Source: an uncultured Dehalococcoidia bacterium
GTDB lineage: Bacteria > Chloroflexota > Dehalococcoidia > Lucifugimonadales > UBA1123
Reading direction: 5' to 3'
Assembly (NCBI GenBank): GCA_958296105.1
Contig: OY282441.1
Coordinates: 3,110,773-3,174,772 of the forward strand
DNA: 64,000 nt
How positions within the stretch are numbered: the stretch's first letter is position 1; each line of letters opens with the position of its first letter. Below are positions 26,184-34,898 of this stretch, one piece after another. Under the pieces are notes generated by a model that was given only the letters and a program-made list of their open reading frames with translations, was not told the DNA's origin and ran no database searches. Made by a program: the position numbers and the translations under genes.

Positions 26184-26212
26184 TTGACACGGGCATTTCA
26201 GACCGTTACAAC
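26184..26212 (+). promoter_or_regulatory. Sigma70-like promoter of the aldolase operon
   Basis: TTGACA, a 17-bp spacer and TACAAC precede the ATG at 26239 by 26 bp. This is the only good match in the 174 bases after the repeat cluster. Confidence 0.65.
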
Positions 26213-26238
26213 TGAGCTGCATATTACGGTGACGACCT

Positions 26239-26931
26239 ATGAATACGACATGGCGAACTTCGAGACAGCAGGTTGCCGACGCCGCTAGGCGGATGGCAGA
26301 ACTCGGACTGGTTGTCGGCACTGCCGGCAACGTCAGCGTCCGCTTGGATTCGGCGGAAGGGCGCGACCTGATGGCAGTCACACCCTCCGGCGCGCCATAC
26401 GATGGGCTTGCCGCTGAAGACGTCGTCGTAACGGACTTCGAGATCGAGCCGGTCGAGGGCAGCAGACCGCCGTCATCGGAGAGCCTGCTTCACGCGGGCA
26501 TCTACCTGAGACGCCCTGACGCCCGCGCAGTCGTTCACACCCACTCGATCTTTTCGAGCGTGTTGGCAGTCTTGGGCGAAGACCTGCCGCCCGTCACAGA
26601 CGAGGTCGCCGTGTACGTGGGCGGCGCGGCGCGCGTGTCCGAGTACGCATTTCCCGGCAGCGAGCAGCTGGCGCGCAGCGTCTGCGCCGCGCTCGGCGAC
26701 AACAAGGCGGCGCTCATCGCCAACCACGGCGCGGTCGCCATTGGCAGGTCGCTAGACGAGGCGCTGGACATCTGCCTGCTGGTGGAGAGGGCTTCGCAGA
26801 TATACGTCACCGCGCGCGCCATCGGGCAGGTCAGGCCCATCCCCCCCGAGTTCGTAGAGGCGGAGAAGGCTGTATACAGAATGCGAAACCCGCTCGCGCG
26901 CGGCGATGCGCGCTCGCAGGAGGTCCCCTGA
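26239..26931 (+). CDS. Class II aldolase/adducin family protein
   Basis: 230 residues of the fuculose-/ribulose-phosphate aldolase fold. AELGLVVGTAGNVSVRL matches the GTxGNxS phosphate loop. ESLLHAGIYLRR carries the catalytic acid. AVVHTHSIFSSVLAVL supplies the zinc HxH pair and ALIANHGAVAIGRSLDEAL the third His. It would cleave or epimerise a phosphorylated sugar or decarboxylate a related acid. It opens an operon whose next gene overlaps by one base (TGATG), followed by an SDR and a nucleoside hydrolase, pointing to catabolism of a sugar or nucleoside. Confidence 0.9.
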   Translation: MNTTWRTSRQQVADAARRMAELGLVVGTAGNVSVRLDSAEGRDLMAVTPSGAPYDGLAAEDVVVTDFEIEPVEGSRPPSSESLLHAGIYLRRPDARAVVHTHSIFSSVLAVLGEDLPPVTDEVAVYVGGAARVSEYAFPGSEQLARSVCAALGDNKAALIANHGAVAIGRSLDEALDICLLVERASQIYVTARAIGQVRPIPPEFVEAEKAVYRMRNPLARGDARSQEVP

Positions 26932-27302
26932 TGGTCTCGGTTCCCGCCTTTCTGCTCAGGAGGCTGTACGTCAAGGAGTCCTTGAAGAACACCGCAGACG
27001 GCTTCGAGTTCCAGCTGATGAATCGGCTGGGAGCCGGCTACGCCCACAAGGTGCATCCCCTTACGGTGGATGACGTGGAAGCGCCCGCCCAAAGCTCCGC
27101 CTTCGTCCTAGATGGCGAGGTCATCGGATTCGAAGACGTGTCCGCCCACAGAACCCTCACACTGGCGATGAACAAGACCATAGGCGTCAGGGTCGTCGGC
27201 GTGCGCCTGAGCGCCGGGCATCGCAGGATAGGCATGGGCTTCGACGTTCCCGGACTCGGAACGCTCAGGTTCGACTTCTCGGACGTCGCGCAAGGTGGCT
27301 GA
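26931..27302 (+). CDS. Small beta-rich protein, possibly C-deglycosylation beta-subunit-like (DUF6379)
   Basis: 123 residues with no membrane segment. The pattern PAFLLRRLYVKESLKN, GFEFQLMNRLGAGY, LTVDDVEAPAQSSAFVLDG and GMGFDVPGLGTLRFDFSD suggests an all-beta sandwich. It resembles what I recall of DUF6379/C-glycoside deglycosidase beta-subunit-like proteins, but I cannot confirm that here. It overlaps the aldolase stop by one base and its own stop overlaps the next GTG start by eight, so it is tightly built into a sugar-processing operon. Treat the family name as tentative. Confidence 0.65.
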   Translation: MVSVPAFLLRRLYVKESLKNTADGFEFQLMNRLGAGYAHKVHPLTVDDVEAPAQSSAFVLDGEVIGFEDVSAHRTLTLAMNKTIGVRVVGVRLSAGHRRIGMGFDVPGLGTLRFDFSDVAQGG

Positions 27303-28239
27303 AAAGCTCCGCGTGGCGGTGACAGGCGCATCCGGCTACGTTGGCGGCAGACTGATCAGCGAGCTGGAGTCCGACCCGAACGTGGCAGCCGTGCTTGCGC
27401 TGGACATCATGCCGCCTCCTCGGACACGCTCGGACAAGGTCCGCTTCGTTCGCGTGGACGTCACGCAGCCGTTCCCAAACCTGTTTGCCGAACACGGAAT
27501 ATACACTGTGGCGCATCTGGCATACGTGATGGATCCGCGCCGTCGCCCCTCCGCTGCGTGGCGGGTCAACGTGCTTGGCGCTCAGCGCGTCTTGGAAGCC
27601 TGCGCCTCCGCGCGCGTTCGGCACGTCCTCTATCTCAGCAGCACTTCCGTCTACGGCGCGCGCGCCGACAACCCCGATCTCCTCACCGAGCGCCATCCAG
27701 TCAGACCCATGACGGGCTTCCAGTACAGCGAGGACAAGGCAGCCGCCGAATCCCTGCTGACCCAGTTCGCGCGACGGCATACCGCTGCCTCCGTTACGAT
27801 TCTGCGCGTATGCCCCGTGCTGGGACCGCGCGCCGACAACTTCATAGCCAACGCCTTCCGAAAGCCGATTCTCCCCCTGCTCGGAAACAGCGACCCCCAC
27901 ATGCAGTTTCTGCACGAGGACGATCTGACAGAGGTAATCGCGCGCTGCTTGGAGATCAGACCCAGAGGAATCTACAACGTGGCGGGAGACGGCGCGATAA
28001 GATGGAGCCGAATGGCAGAGACGATGGGCAGCCGCGCGCTGAGGCTTCCCCCCTTCGCGTGGCGCGCCCTCGCCTCGCTCGGCTGGAGCCTGCGACTCCA
28101 GAACGAATCCCCGCCCGTCGGCTTGGACTTCATCAGGTATCGCTGGATTGCGAGCGCTGATAAGATCAAGCGCGCCTTGGATATAGAATTCCGCCATACC
28201 TCTTGCGAGGCTTGGCGCTCATACGTGGAGAAGACCTGA
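27295..28239 (+). CDS. NAD-dependent epimerase/dehydratase (extended SDR)
   Basis: 314 residues. VAVTGASGYVGGRLISEL is the Rossmann TGxxGxxG motif near residue 10. VRFVRVDVTQPF, a catalytic STSVYG and then YSEDKAAAE (YxxxK with the active Tyr and Lys) follow. Further on are CPVLGPRADNF and YNVAGDG. This is the layout of UDP-sugar epimerases and related extended SDRs. It starts with GTG inside the preceding gene. Within this operon it most likely oxidises or epimerises the same sugar handled by the aldolase. Confidence 0.9.
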   Translation: MAEKLRVAVTGASGYVGGRLISELESDPNVAAVLALDIMPPPRTRSDKVRFVRVDVTQPFPNLFAEHGIYTVAHLAYVMDPRRRPSAAWRVNVLGAQRVLEACASARVRHVLYLSSTSVYGARADNPDLLTERHPVRPMTGFQYSEDKAAAESLLTQFARRHTAASVTILRVCPVLGPRADNFIANAFRKPILPLLGNSDPHMQFLHEDDLTEVIARCLEIRPRGIYNVAGDGAIRWSRMAETMGSRALRLPPFAWRALASLGWSLRLQNESPPVGLDFIRYRWIASADKIKRALDIEFRHTSCEAWRSYVEKT

Positions 28240-28241
28240 CA

Positions 28242-29147
28242 ATGGGCATCCCAGCAGTAATAGACGTGGACACAGGCACGGACGACGCCATAGCCTTGAT
28301 CATGGCGGCGAATTCGCCAGAGCTGGACATACGCGGCATCACCACGAGCGGCGGCAACGCCAGCTTGGCGCACACCACCCGAAACACACTCAGGCTGATG
28401 AGCGCCATCGGACGATCCGATGTTCCGATCTCCAAGGGCGCGGACAGGCCGCTCAGGGGGAGCTTCGAGTATGCGTACCACTATCACGGCCCCGGCGGAA
28501 TGACCGCGCCCCTGCCCGCCGCCGACCTGCTGCCAGTCGAGAAGAGGGCGCCCGAGTACCTGATCGAGTCCGCCGCCCAGCTCGGAGGAGAGTTGACGAT
28601 CATCGCGCTCGGCCCTCTGACGAACGTCGCCCGCGCCATCCGCCGCGAGCCGAGCATGAGGGACATGGTGAGCCACGTCTTCGTAATGGGCGGCGCGGTG
28701 GAGGTGGGAGGAAACGTCACCCCGAACGCCGAGTTCAACATCTACGCCGACCCGTATGCCGCCAGCGTGGTGTTCGACTCCGGGCTTCCCGTCACCCTCG
28801 TGGGGCTGGACATCGGAGACGAAGTCGGCTTCGCCCGCGAGGATGAAGACTGGCGATCAGGCGACTCGCCCGGCCAGCGGCTCGCGGCGCGCATCATCGA
28901 GGGCTGGTTCGCCATCCACCCTGACAGAGATACCTACGTGCTGTGCGATCCGATGACCGTAGCCGTAGCCCTCGCCCCCGATCTGTTCGAGTTTCGGCAG
29001 GCATCCGTCAGCGTGGACGAGGACGGAGTTTTCAGAGGAAGGACGAGAGCCATATACGGCGAAGGAAACGTCAGAGTTGCCTTGACCGTAGCCGTCGAGC
29101 AAGCCCGCGCCCTCACACTGGAGCGCCTCGCATCTCCGACAGACTGA
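28242..29147 (+). CDS. Inosine-uridine preferring nucleoside hydrolase
   Basis: 301 residues with the calcium-binding N-terminal VIDVDTGTDDAIALIMAA, followed by GITTSGGNASLAHTTRNTLR. ELTIIALGPLTNVARAI, HVFVMGGAVEVGGNVTPNAE (with NAEFNIYADP) and the later LCDPMTVAVAL carry the remaining ligands, including the Asp of the active site. The reaction is N-ribosidic bond hydrolysis to base and ribose. The start was set at 28242, two bases after the SDR stop; an in-frame upstream start would overlap that gene. It is the last gene of the aldolase operon. Confidence 0.93.
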   Translation: MGIPAVIDVDTGTDDAIALIMAANSPELDIRGITTSGGNASLAHTTRNTLRLMSAIGRSDVPISKGADRPLRGSFEYAYHYHGPGGMTAPLPAADLLPVEKRAPEYLIESAAQLGGELTIIALGPLTNVARAIRREPSMRDMVSHVFVMGGAVEVGGNVTPNAEFNIYADPYAASVVFDSGLPVTLVGLDIGDEVGFAREDEDWRSGDSPGQRLAARIIEGWFAIHPDRDTYVLCDPMTVAVALAPDLFEFRQASVSVDEDGVFRGRTRAIYGEGNVRVALTVAVEQARALTLERLASPTD

Positions 29148-29184
29148 TCGCCCCCGCCCATCCCCAACAGATCCCCGTCCCCCC

Positions 29185-29320
29185 ATGTGAGAGGCTCCAA
29201 CAAATCCCCTCTCCCTTGAGGGAGAGGGTTAGGGTGAGGGTGATTCCCCCTCCCCCGATGTGAGAGATGCCCCAACAAATCCCCTCTCCCTTGAGGGAGA
29301 GGGCTAGGGAGAGGGTGATC
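29185..29320. repeat. Two copies of the CTCTCCCTTGAGGGAGAGGG element
   Basis: Palindromes at about 29209-29228 and 29283-29302, each followed by TTAGGG- or CTAGGG-type G-rich tails and preceded by CCAACAAATCC. They fill the gap between the convergent nucleoside hydrolase and TatD genes, where such elements can act as bidirectional mRNA-end structures. Confidence 0.75.
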
Positions 29321-30119
29321 CGCCCGCGTACTTGCTCAGCACACCCCAGCCGCGTTCGCCAAGCACGCGGCGCATGTTTGCCGTAGTGACCCGCTCGACC
29401 TGCTCGACCTCGATGCCCTTCAGCTCGGCGAGCGCGCCCGCCACCGTGGCCACGTGTCGCGGCTCGGTCCAGTTCTCCCTCTTCGACTTGAAGGGCTGAG
29501 GCGTGGCGTCCGTCTCTAGCACGATGCTTTCCAGCGGCGTCTTGACCGCCGTCTCTTGCAGCTGGGGAAGCCTCAGCAGCGGACGCGCCAGCGAGATGTA
29601 GAACCCCAGGTCCATCACCTTCCGGGCCGTCTTGAAGTCCCCTTGGAAGTAGTGCATCACCCCGCCCACTTCGTATGCGCGCTCCTCCCGAAGCACGCGG
29701 AACGTCTCCTCGTGCGCCTCTCGACTGTGGAATACGATGGGAAGGCGAAGCTCCCGAGCCAGCCTGATCTGCTCGCGGAACGCCGTATACTGGATGGCGC
29801 GGTCGGGTGCGTCGTCCACGTCTAGGAAGTCCAGCCCGATCTCGCTCACCACCAGCGCCTTCTCCGTAGAGAGCGCGGCATCCCTCAGCGCGGCGTAGGT
29901 TTCGTCCGTAAACGCTTCCCGAATGTACATCGGATGTATGCCCACGCCGGAGAAGAAGGCCGGGTGCTTCGCGGAGAGATCGAGCGAGCGGAGCGAGGAG
30001 GGTATCGTCGTCCCTGCCGAAATCACCGCGCCCACGCCCACCTGACGGGCGCGATCCAGTATCTCGCCCACTTCCGCATCGGTGAACGGGTCCAGATGAA
30101 CGTGGCAGTCTATGAACAT
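29304..30119 (-). CDS. TatD-family metal-dependent hydrolase
   Basis: 271 residues. MFIDCHVHLDPFTDAEV opens the amidohydrolase barrel with the HxH motif. GIHPMYIREAF, SEIGLDFLDVDD (metal Glu), LPIVFHSREAHEETF (His), VMHYFQGD (His) and IVLETDATPQPF (Asp) complete the site. TatD enzymes are 3'-5' DNA exonucleases or related hydrolases. I set the start at 30119, because the 109 extra residues available upstream are unrelated low-complexity sequence. The last residues overlap a palindromic repeat, so the C-terminal GGSPSP tail may be repeat-derived. Confidence 0.9.
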   Translation of the reverse strand: MFIDCHVHLDPFTDAEVGEILDRARQVGVGAVISAGTTIPSSLRSLDLSAKHPAFFSGVGIHPMYIREAFTDETYAALRDAALSTEKALVVSEIGLDFLDVDDAPDRAIQYTAFREQIRLARELRLPIVFHSREAHEETFRVLREERAYEVGGVMHYFQGDFKTARKVMDLGFYISLARPLLRLPQLQETAVKTPLESIVLETDATPQPFKSKRENWTEPRHVATVAGALAELKGIEVEQVERVTTANMRRVLGERGWGVLSKYAGGSPSP

Positions 30120-30285
30120 GTCAGCGAGCCTCCATCGTCTCGTTCGGCAATTCCCAAGCCTGTTCGGGGGCGATACTTTGTCCCCAGCATAGTAACCGAA
30201 ATGCCCATTCATTATACTAACTTGCGAGGAGCGCCGCCCGCCGACTGGGGCGGCGTCGAGTGAGGCAGGGTCGAGTGAGGCAGGA

Positions 30286-31263
30286 TTGAAGCGTAGAGCG
30301 TTCACTTTGGGCAGGGTCGCCATTGGCATAGCCGCCAGCGCCGGGCTGGGCTGGCTGGTCGTGCGCGGACTCGACTGGAGCCTCGTAATCGAGTCTTTCC
30401 GGCAGCTGTCCCTGTCGCTGGCGGCACTAGCCGTGGCCGTGTTCATGGGCGCGAGCTACCTGCGCGCACTGCGCTGGCGCGTCCTGTTCGTGAACGGCGA
30501 AGTCACCGCCAACCGGCTGTTCCTCATCCAGAACATCGGCATAGGGCTGAACAACGTGGTGCCCGTCAGGGTGGCGAGCGAGGCGGCTCAGCTGGCGATC
30601 CTCTCTTTCAGAGACCGCGTCAGCCCGTCCGTCTCCCTCGCCACTCTCGGCATGGAGCGCGTTCTCGACGTGGTGGCGAGCAGCCTGATACTCGCCATAG
30701 CCTTCTTCTTCGTTCCCGAGATGGAGCAGTTCAGCCTGTACGTCTGGGGCGCGCTTGGGTTCGCCGCAGTCTGCATCGCCCTCGTCAGACTGCTCGCGTG
30801 GGGAAGCGCGGGCATGGCATGGATCGGGCGAGTGCCATTTCTGGCAGCCTTCAGCATGGCGGTGAAAGACTTGGAGCGAGAGCGGGCGAGGCTGGCGGCG
30901 GCAATGGCGATGACCGTCGGCTACTGGCTGCTCGTGGGCATAACCGCATGGCTGCTGGCTGGCGCGATCGACCTCTCGATTACGCCAACGACCGCGACTA
31001 TGGTAATAATGGGTACCATCTTCTTCGCCACCGCCGTTCCCGGAGCGCCGTCCGCCATCGGCACGTTCGAGTTTGCAGTCGTCTACGTGCTGGGAGTCTT
31101 TGGAGTGGGCAGAGAATCCGCCTTCGGGTTTGCCATAATAACCCACGCCGTCTTCTTCCTCCCGCCCACACTTATGGCAGCCGTCTTTCTGCCGAGAGAG
31201 GGCATCGGATCTCTCGGCAGGCTGAGAGATGTCATGTCCGCTCGCGTACAGGAGACCGCATGA
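30286..31263 (+). CDS. LPG-synthase-TM/UPF0104 flippase-like integral membrane protein
   Basis: 325 residues with about eight hydrophobic helices. The family pattern includes SYLRALRWRVLF, QNIGIGLNNVVPVRVASEAA (matching the usual GxxxNxxxP-R-E block), SLATLGMERVLDVVASSLI and FFATAVPGAPSAIGTFEF. Relatives are the membrane domains of MprF and putative lipid or polyprenol flippases. The start is TTG with AGGA directly upstream. The stop overlaps the ATG of the ABC binding lipoprotein (ATGA), so the two are coupled. Confidence 0.88.
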   Translation: MKRRAFTLGRVAIGIAASAGLGWLVVRGLDWSLVIESFRQLSLSLAALAVAVFMGASYLRALRWRVLFVNGEVTANRLFLIQNIGIGLNNVVPVRVASEAAQLAILSFRDRVSPSVSLATLGMERVLDVVASSLILAIAFFFVPEMEQFSLYVWGALGFAAVCIALVRLLAWGSAGMAWIGRVPFLAAFSMAVKDLERERARLAAAMAMTVGYWLLVGITAWLLAGAIDLSITPTTATMVIMGTIFFATAVPGAPSAIGTFEFAVVYVLGVFGVGRESAFGFAIITHAVFFLPPTLMAAVFLPREGIGSLGRLRDVMSARVQETA

Positions 31264-33041
31264 GGCTCGCGCTCGCGGCATGGATCGCGGCTGCCGCCTG
31301 CGTCGTGCTGGCGGCGGGATGCGGCGAGCCTGCGCCGCCCGATCCCCCAACCCCATCGCCCACCCGGCAGCCTGCGCCGTCTCCCACACCCCAGCCCGCG
31401 CCCACCCCGACGGCGGAGCGTCCCGCGCCGACCCCCACGCCACTTCCGCCGACCCCTACGCCTGCGCCGTCTCCCACACCCCAGCCAGCGCCCCCTACGG
31501 CAAAGCCCGTTCCCGCGCCGCCCACGCCCAGGCCCACCCCAGACCCCCGCGTTCGCGGCGGCGTCCTGAACCTGACTACCGAGCAGGACATAGCGCACGT
31601 GGACGTCCACGCAGACGTATCGCCCGCGCTTGCGACTTGGGGGCCAGGCATAGCCTACTCCCGCCTGATGAGGCTGCAAAGCGGCGCGGACGTGACGCTG
31701 CCGAGCTTGGCGGTGGAGTGCGACCTGTGCCAGAGCTGGGAGATGGAGTCTCCGACCTCGTTCAGGTTCGACATGCGCGCAGATGCGCGCTGGCATCGGA
31801 TATCTCCCGTCGACGCTCGCCCCGTCGACGCCCACGACGTCGCCTTCAGCTACCTGCGTCTGAGCGATCCCGACATGCCCAACTCGCCACTGTTTCGCGG
31901 CATCGCCCACGTTCAGGCGATAGACCGCTGGACTCTGCGAATCGACCTCGAACATGCCGACGCAGACGCGCTCTTGGCATTGGCGGACGGGCATTCCAAG
32001 ATAGTGGCGCGCGAGGCGGTGGAGGTGAACGGCGACCTGCGCGACGGCCCTACTGTGGGTTCTGGCGCATGGGTTTTTGATGGCGCGTCCAGCGAGGACG
32101 TTCACGCATTCCGCAAGAACGACCACTACTACGAGCCTGAGCTTCCGCTGGCGGACAGGCTGGACATTCACGTCCTGCGCGACCGCGTCACCAGAAACGC
32201 CGCCTTCCAGACGGGGCATCTGGACATAGTGGAGATGCGCCCGGATGAGTGGCTGGAATACTTGCGGCTGGTCCCGACCGCGCCGAGCGTCGCCGCTCCC
32301 CAGTCTGGAGGTGGCGCGGAAGTTGCGTTCAAGACTACGGAGCCGCCGTTCGACGACTTCGATCTGCGCCGAGCCGCGATGCTGGCTATGGATCCGCTGA
32401 AGGCAATCGAAGAACACTGGCGCGGCTTCGCGTTCGTCGGCCATGCGTTCCCCGCCGCCTCGCCTGAGTGGATGCTTCCGCAGACGGATACGGCGTCGAG
32501 ATTCGGCAGGCGCACGACCGCCGAAGCCGCCGTGATCGCTTCGGGAGTAGCGCCGCCGATCCCGCTGGTGATCAGCGTGGGTGACTTTGGCGAGCCGTAC
32601 CTGCGCCACGCCCATTCCATATCGGTCGAGCTTCAGGGGATTGGATTCGACCCGCAGGTGGAGATCGTCAACAGGCGGGAGTTCGGAGAGAGGATATGGC
32701 TTGGAGGCGACTACCAGATGATGTTCGGCCCGACCGCGCCTGTGACCGCGCCCAACGGCTACCTGTTGACCGTGCTTCACAGCGAGGGCATCTGGAACAC
32801 CACGGGACACCGAGATGAGACTCTCGACGAGCTGATCGAGGCGCAGGCAGTGGAGTTCGACCCCGAAAGACGCGCCGAGCTGATACGCCGTATACAGGAG
32901 CGCGTCATGGATCGAGCGTACAGATTCATGCCTGCCGCGCCGTATGGAATCTGGACGTGGCAGCCGCGCGTCCGCGATTTCCACCCCAACTTCGCCGCGT
33001 TCGAGTATGGCCACTGGTCGCGTGTTTGGCTGGACGGTTAG
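31260..33041 (+). CDS. ABC-type solute (peptide/nickel family) binding lipoprotein
   Basis: 593 residues. The signal peptide ends in a lipobox (VLAAGC), followed by about 70 residues of Pro/Thr-rich linker with repeated PSPTPQPAP-type motifs. The SBP_bac_5 domain starts at RGGVLNLTTEQDIAHVDVHA and includes LCQSWEMESPTSFRFDMRAD, VDAHDVAFSYLRL, MEGEE-less strands and a C-terminal ELIRRIQERVMDRAYRFMP block. I took the ATG at 31260 rather than the longer open frame, because the signal peptide begins there and overlaps the previous stop. No permease or ATPase genes follow, so it is an orphan binding protein. Confidence 0.88.
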   Translation: MRLALAAWIAAAACVVLAAGCGEPAPPDPPTPSPTRQPAPSPTPQPAPTPTAERPAPTPTPLPPTPTPAPSPTPQPAPPTAKPVPAPPTPRPTPDPRVRGGVLNLTTEQDIAHVDVHADVSPALATWGPGIAYSRLMRLQSGADVTLPSLAVECDLCQSWEMESPTSFRFDMRADARWHRISPVDARPVDAHDVAFSYLRLSDPDMPNSPLFRGIAHVQAIDRWTLRIDLEHADADALLALADGHSKIVAREAVEVNGDLRDGPTVGSGAWVFDGASSEDVHAFRKNDHYYEPELPLADRLDIHVLRDRVTRNAAFQTGHLDIVEMRPDEWLEYLRLVPTAPSVAAPQSGGGAEVAFKTTEPPFDDFDLRRAAMLAMDPLKAIEEHWRGFAFVGHAFPAASPEWMLPQTDTASRFGRRTTAEAAVIASGVAPPIPLVISVGDFGEPYLRHAHSISVELQGIGFDPQVEIVNRREFGERIWLGGDYQMMFGPTAPVTAPNGYLLTVLHSEGIWNTTGHRDETLDELIEAQAVEFDPERRAELIRRIQERVMDRAYRFMPAAPYGIWTWQPRVRDFHPNFAAFEYGHWSRVWLDG

Positions 33042-33045
33042 CCCA

Positions 33046-33495
33046 TTAGCCCCGCCCGGCCGCCACCCCATCCTCCAGCGTAGACCACGCCAGCAGCGCG
33101 CACTTTATCCGCACCGGAAAGTCGCGCACTTTCGATAGGCTGCCCAGATCCCCGAGCGCAGTCAGCATCTCGTCCGGCGGCTCCGGCCCCTGCATCATCT
33201 CATGGAACTTGGCGGAAAGAGCCTCGACTTGGGGCAGAGTCAGGCCCTTGATGGCTTCGGACAGCATGGAGCCGGTGGCTTGGTTGATCGAGCAGCCCTC
33301 CCCTTGGAATCCCACTTCCGCCACGCGCCCGCCATCGTCCAGCCTCATCTGAAGGTGGATCTCGTCGCCGCAGAACGGGTTTACGCCGTCCGCCGCGATG
33401 TCGGCATCTTTCAGACGCGCCGCGTTTCTGGGGTTGCGCCGATGGTCTAGGATCACGTCGTCGCGGTAGATTTCGTCGAGATTACCCAGCGCCAT
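33046..33495 (-). CDS. sufU: SufU-type iron-sulfur assembly protein, copy 1
   Basis: 149 residues of the NifU/IscU-like fold. It has the three expected cysteines, in NPFCGDEIHLQMRLDD, FQGEGCSINQATGSM and RIKCALLAWSTL, plus the Asp next to the first Cys. SufU accepts or relays sulfur from SufS, or acts as zinc-dependent sulfur carrier. It overlaps the end of sufS by 14 bp, so the pair is coupled. A second SufU-like gene lies 2.2 kb upstream in the same cluster. Confidence 0.92.
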   Translation of the reverse strand: MALGNLDEIYRDDVILDHRRNPRNAARLKDADIAADGVNPFCGDEIHLQMRLDDGGRVAEVGFQGEGCSINQATGSMLSEAIKGLTLPQVEALSAKFHEMMQGPEPPDEMLTALGDLGSLSKVRDFPVRIKCALLAWSTLEDGVAAGRG

Positions 33496-34723
33496 CCGAG
33501 AAGTACCTGAGAGCGCGCTTCACAGAGTCCACCAGAGCGTCTATCTCCTCCTCCGTGTTGTAGAGGTAGCAGCTGGCGCGCGCGGTGGCTATTACGCCAA
33601 GCTCGCGCATCAGCGGCATGGTGCAGTGGTGGCCCGTGCGAACCGCTATGCCGTCTCGGTCTAGGAACGTGCCGAGATCGTGCGGGTGAACGATGTCCGA
33701 GTGGAACGAGATGATCGCGCCGCGCCGTTCGGGGTCGCGCGGCCCGAACACGTCTATCTCCTCCTCCAGCTCCTTGAACGCTTCGAGCGCGTGCGCCGTC
33801 AGCGCTATCTCGTGATCGCGGACGTTCTCCATGCCCACCGCTTCCAGATAGTCTATCGCCGCGCCGAAGCCGATGGCGTCTGCGATGTTCGGCGTGCCTG
33901 CCTCGAACTTCATCGGCAGGTCGTTCCACGTGGCGCGGTCGTACCAGACCTCCAGCACCATCTCGCCGCCGCGCAGGAACGGCTCCATGCGTTCGAGTAT
34001 CTCGCGCCTGCCGTACAGCGCGCCGATGCCCGTTGGCCCCAGCATCTTGTGGCCGCTGAGCGTGAGGAAGTCGCAGTCCAGCCCCTGCACGTCCACCGGA
34101 AGATGCGGAGCGCTCTGAGTGGCGTCTATCAGCACGGTCGCGCCCACCGCCCGCGCCCGCCTCGCAAGCTCCTCTACCGGGTTTATGATGCCGATGCCGT
34201 TGGACATGTGGACCACCGCGAGCAGCTTGGTTCGGGGCGTGATGAACTCGTCCACCCGCTCCATGTCTAGGCTGTTGTCCTCCTCGCGCATGGGCAGGAT
34301 TCGCAGAGACGCGCCCTTGTCCCTTGCGACTTTCTGCCACGGCACCAGGTTGGAGTGGTGTTCGTATGGCGTGACGACTATCTCGTCGCCCTCGCGGATG
34401 TTCTCCTGCGCCCACGTGTAGGCGACGAGGTTGAGCGACTCCGAAGCGTTGCGCGTCCAGATGATCTCGTCTGGGCTTTCGGCGCCGATGAAGCGCGCGA
34501 CCTTGCCCCGCGCCTCCTCGTACCTCTCCGTCGCCTCCTGACTGAGCGCGTGGACGCCCCGATGGACGTTGGCGTTGTAGCCCTCGTAGTAGTCCACCAG
34601 CGCTTGGATCACCTGTCGCGGCTTCTGCGTGGTCGCGGCGTTGTCCAGATAGACCAGCGGCTTGTCATAGACCTTCCGACTCAGAATCGGAAAGTCCTTT
34701 CGTATCTTTTGCACGTCGTACAT
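33482..34723 (-). CDS. sufS: SufS-type cysteine desulfurase
   Basis: 413 residues, group II desulfurase. VYLDNAATTQKPRQVIQAL and NANVHRGVHALSQEATERYE are at the N-terminus. The PLP lysine is in DFLTLSGHKMLGPTGIGALY and the active-site Cys in VRTGHHCTMPLMRELGV. It transfers cysteine sulfur as persulfide to SufU for SufBCD. The order sufS-sufU with overlapping ends is the common Gram-positive/Chloroflexi arrangement. It starts at an ATG followed by YDVQKIRKDFPIL. Confidence 0.95.
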   Translation of the reverse strand: MYDVQKIRKDFPILSRKVYDKPLVYLDNAATTQKPRQVIQALVDYYEGYNANVHRGVHALSQEATERYEEARGKVARFIGAESPDEIIWTRNASESLNLVAYTWAQENIREGDEIVVTPYEHHSNLVPWQKVARDKGASLRILPMREEDNSLDMERVDEFITPRTKLLAVVHMSNGIGIINPVEELARRARAVGATVLIDATQSAPHLPVDVQGLDCDFLTLSGHKMLGPTGIGALYGRREILERMEPFLRGGEMVLEVWYDRATWNDLPMKFEAGTPNIADAIGFGAAIDYLEAVGMENVRDHEIALTAHALEAFKELEEEIDVFGPRDPERRGAIISFHSDIVHPHDLGTFLDRDGIAVRTGHHCTMPLMRELGVIATARASCYLYNTEEEIDALVDSVKRALRYFSDGAG

Positions 34724-34746
34724 TGCGGAGGATTACCCTCGCCCCG

Positions 34747-34857
34747 CCCCTCTCCCATCTGGGGAGAGAGGATTTACAGCCAGCCCATTGAACGACCCTC
34801 TCGATGTCGTCCCCTTCGACTCGCGCCGAGAGGGAGTCTATCGACACGCCCGCGCCG
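34747..34857 (-). pseudogene. Tandem copy of the Rieske gene 3' end
   Basis: About 111 bp duplicating 34858-34968. It includes the palindromic element (CTCTCCCATCTGGGGAGAGAG), TTTACAGCCAGCCC and the segment encoding VSIDSLSARVEGDDIE. The intact gene there has VPIDTFPVRVEGDDIELDV. Identity is roughly 86 percent by eye. The copy has lost the stop and has no start, so it is not a gene. Confidence 0.8.
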
Positions 34858-34898
34858 CCCTTCTCCCTATGGGGGAGAGGGAGTTTACAGCCAGCCCG

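Noticed and set aside
25541-26381. Long leftward frames across the palindromic repeat cluster
   Set aside because: They encode only repeated MEDMFRRGAMVTLTLALS-type peptides from the repeat unit, and have no ribosome site or family resemblance.
29304-30446. 109-residue N-terminal extension of TatD
   Set aside because: The extension is low-complexity and not TatD-like; the barrel starts with MFIDCHVHLDP at 30119.
30798-31259. 154-codon upstream extension of the ABC binding protein
   Set aside because: It overlaps the membrane-protein gene in another frame; the signal peptide starts at 31260.
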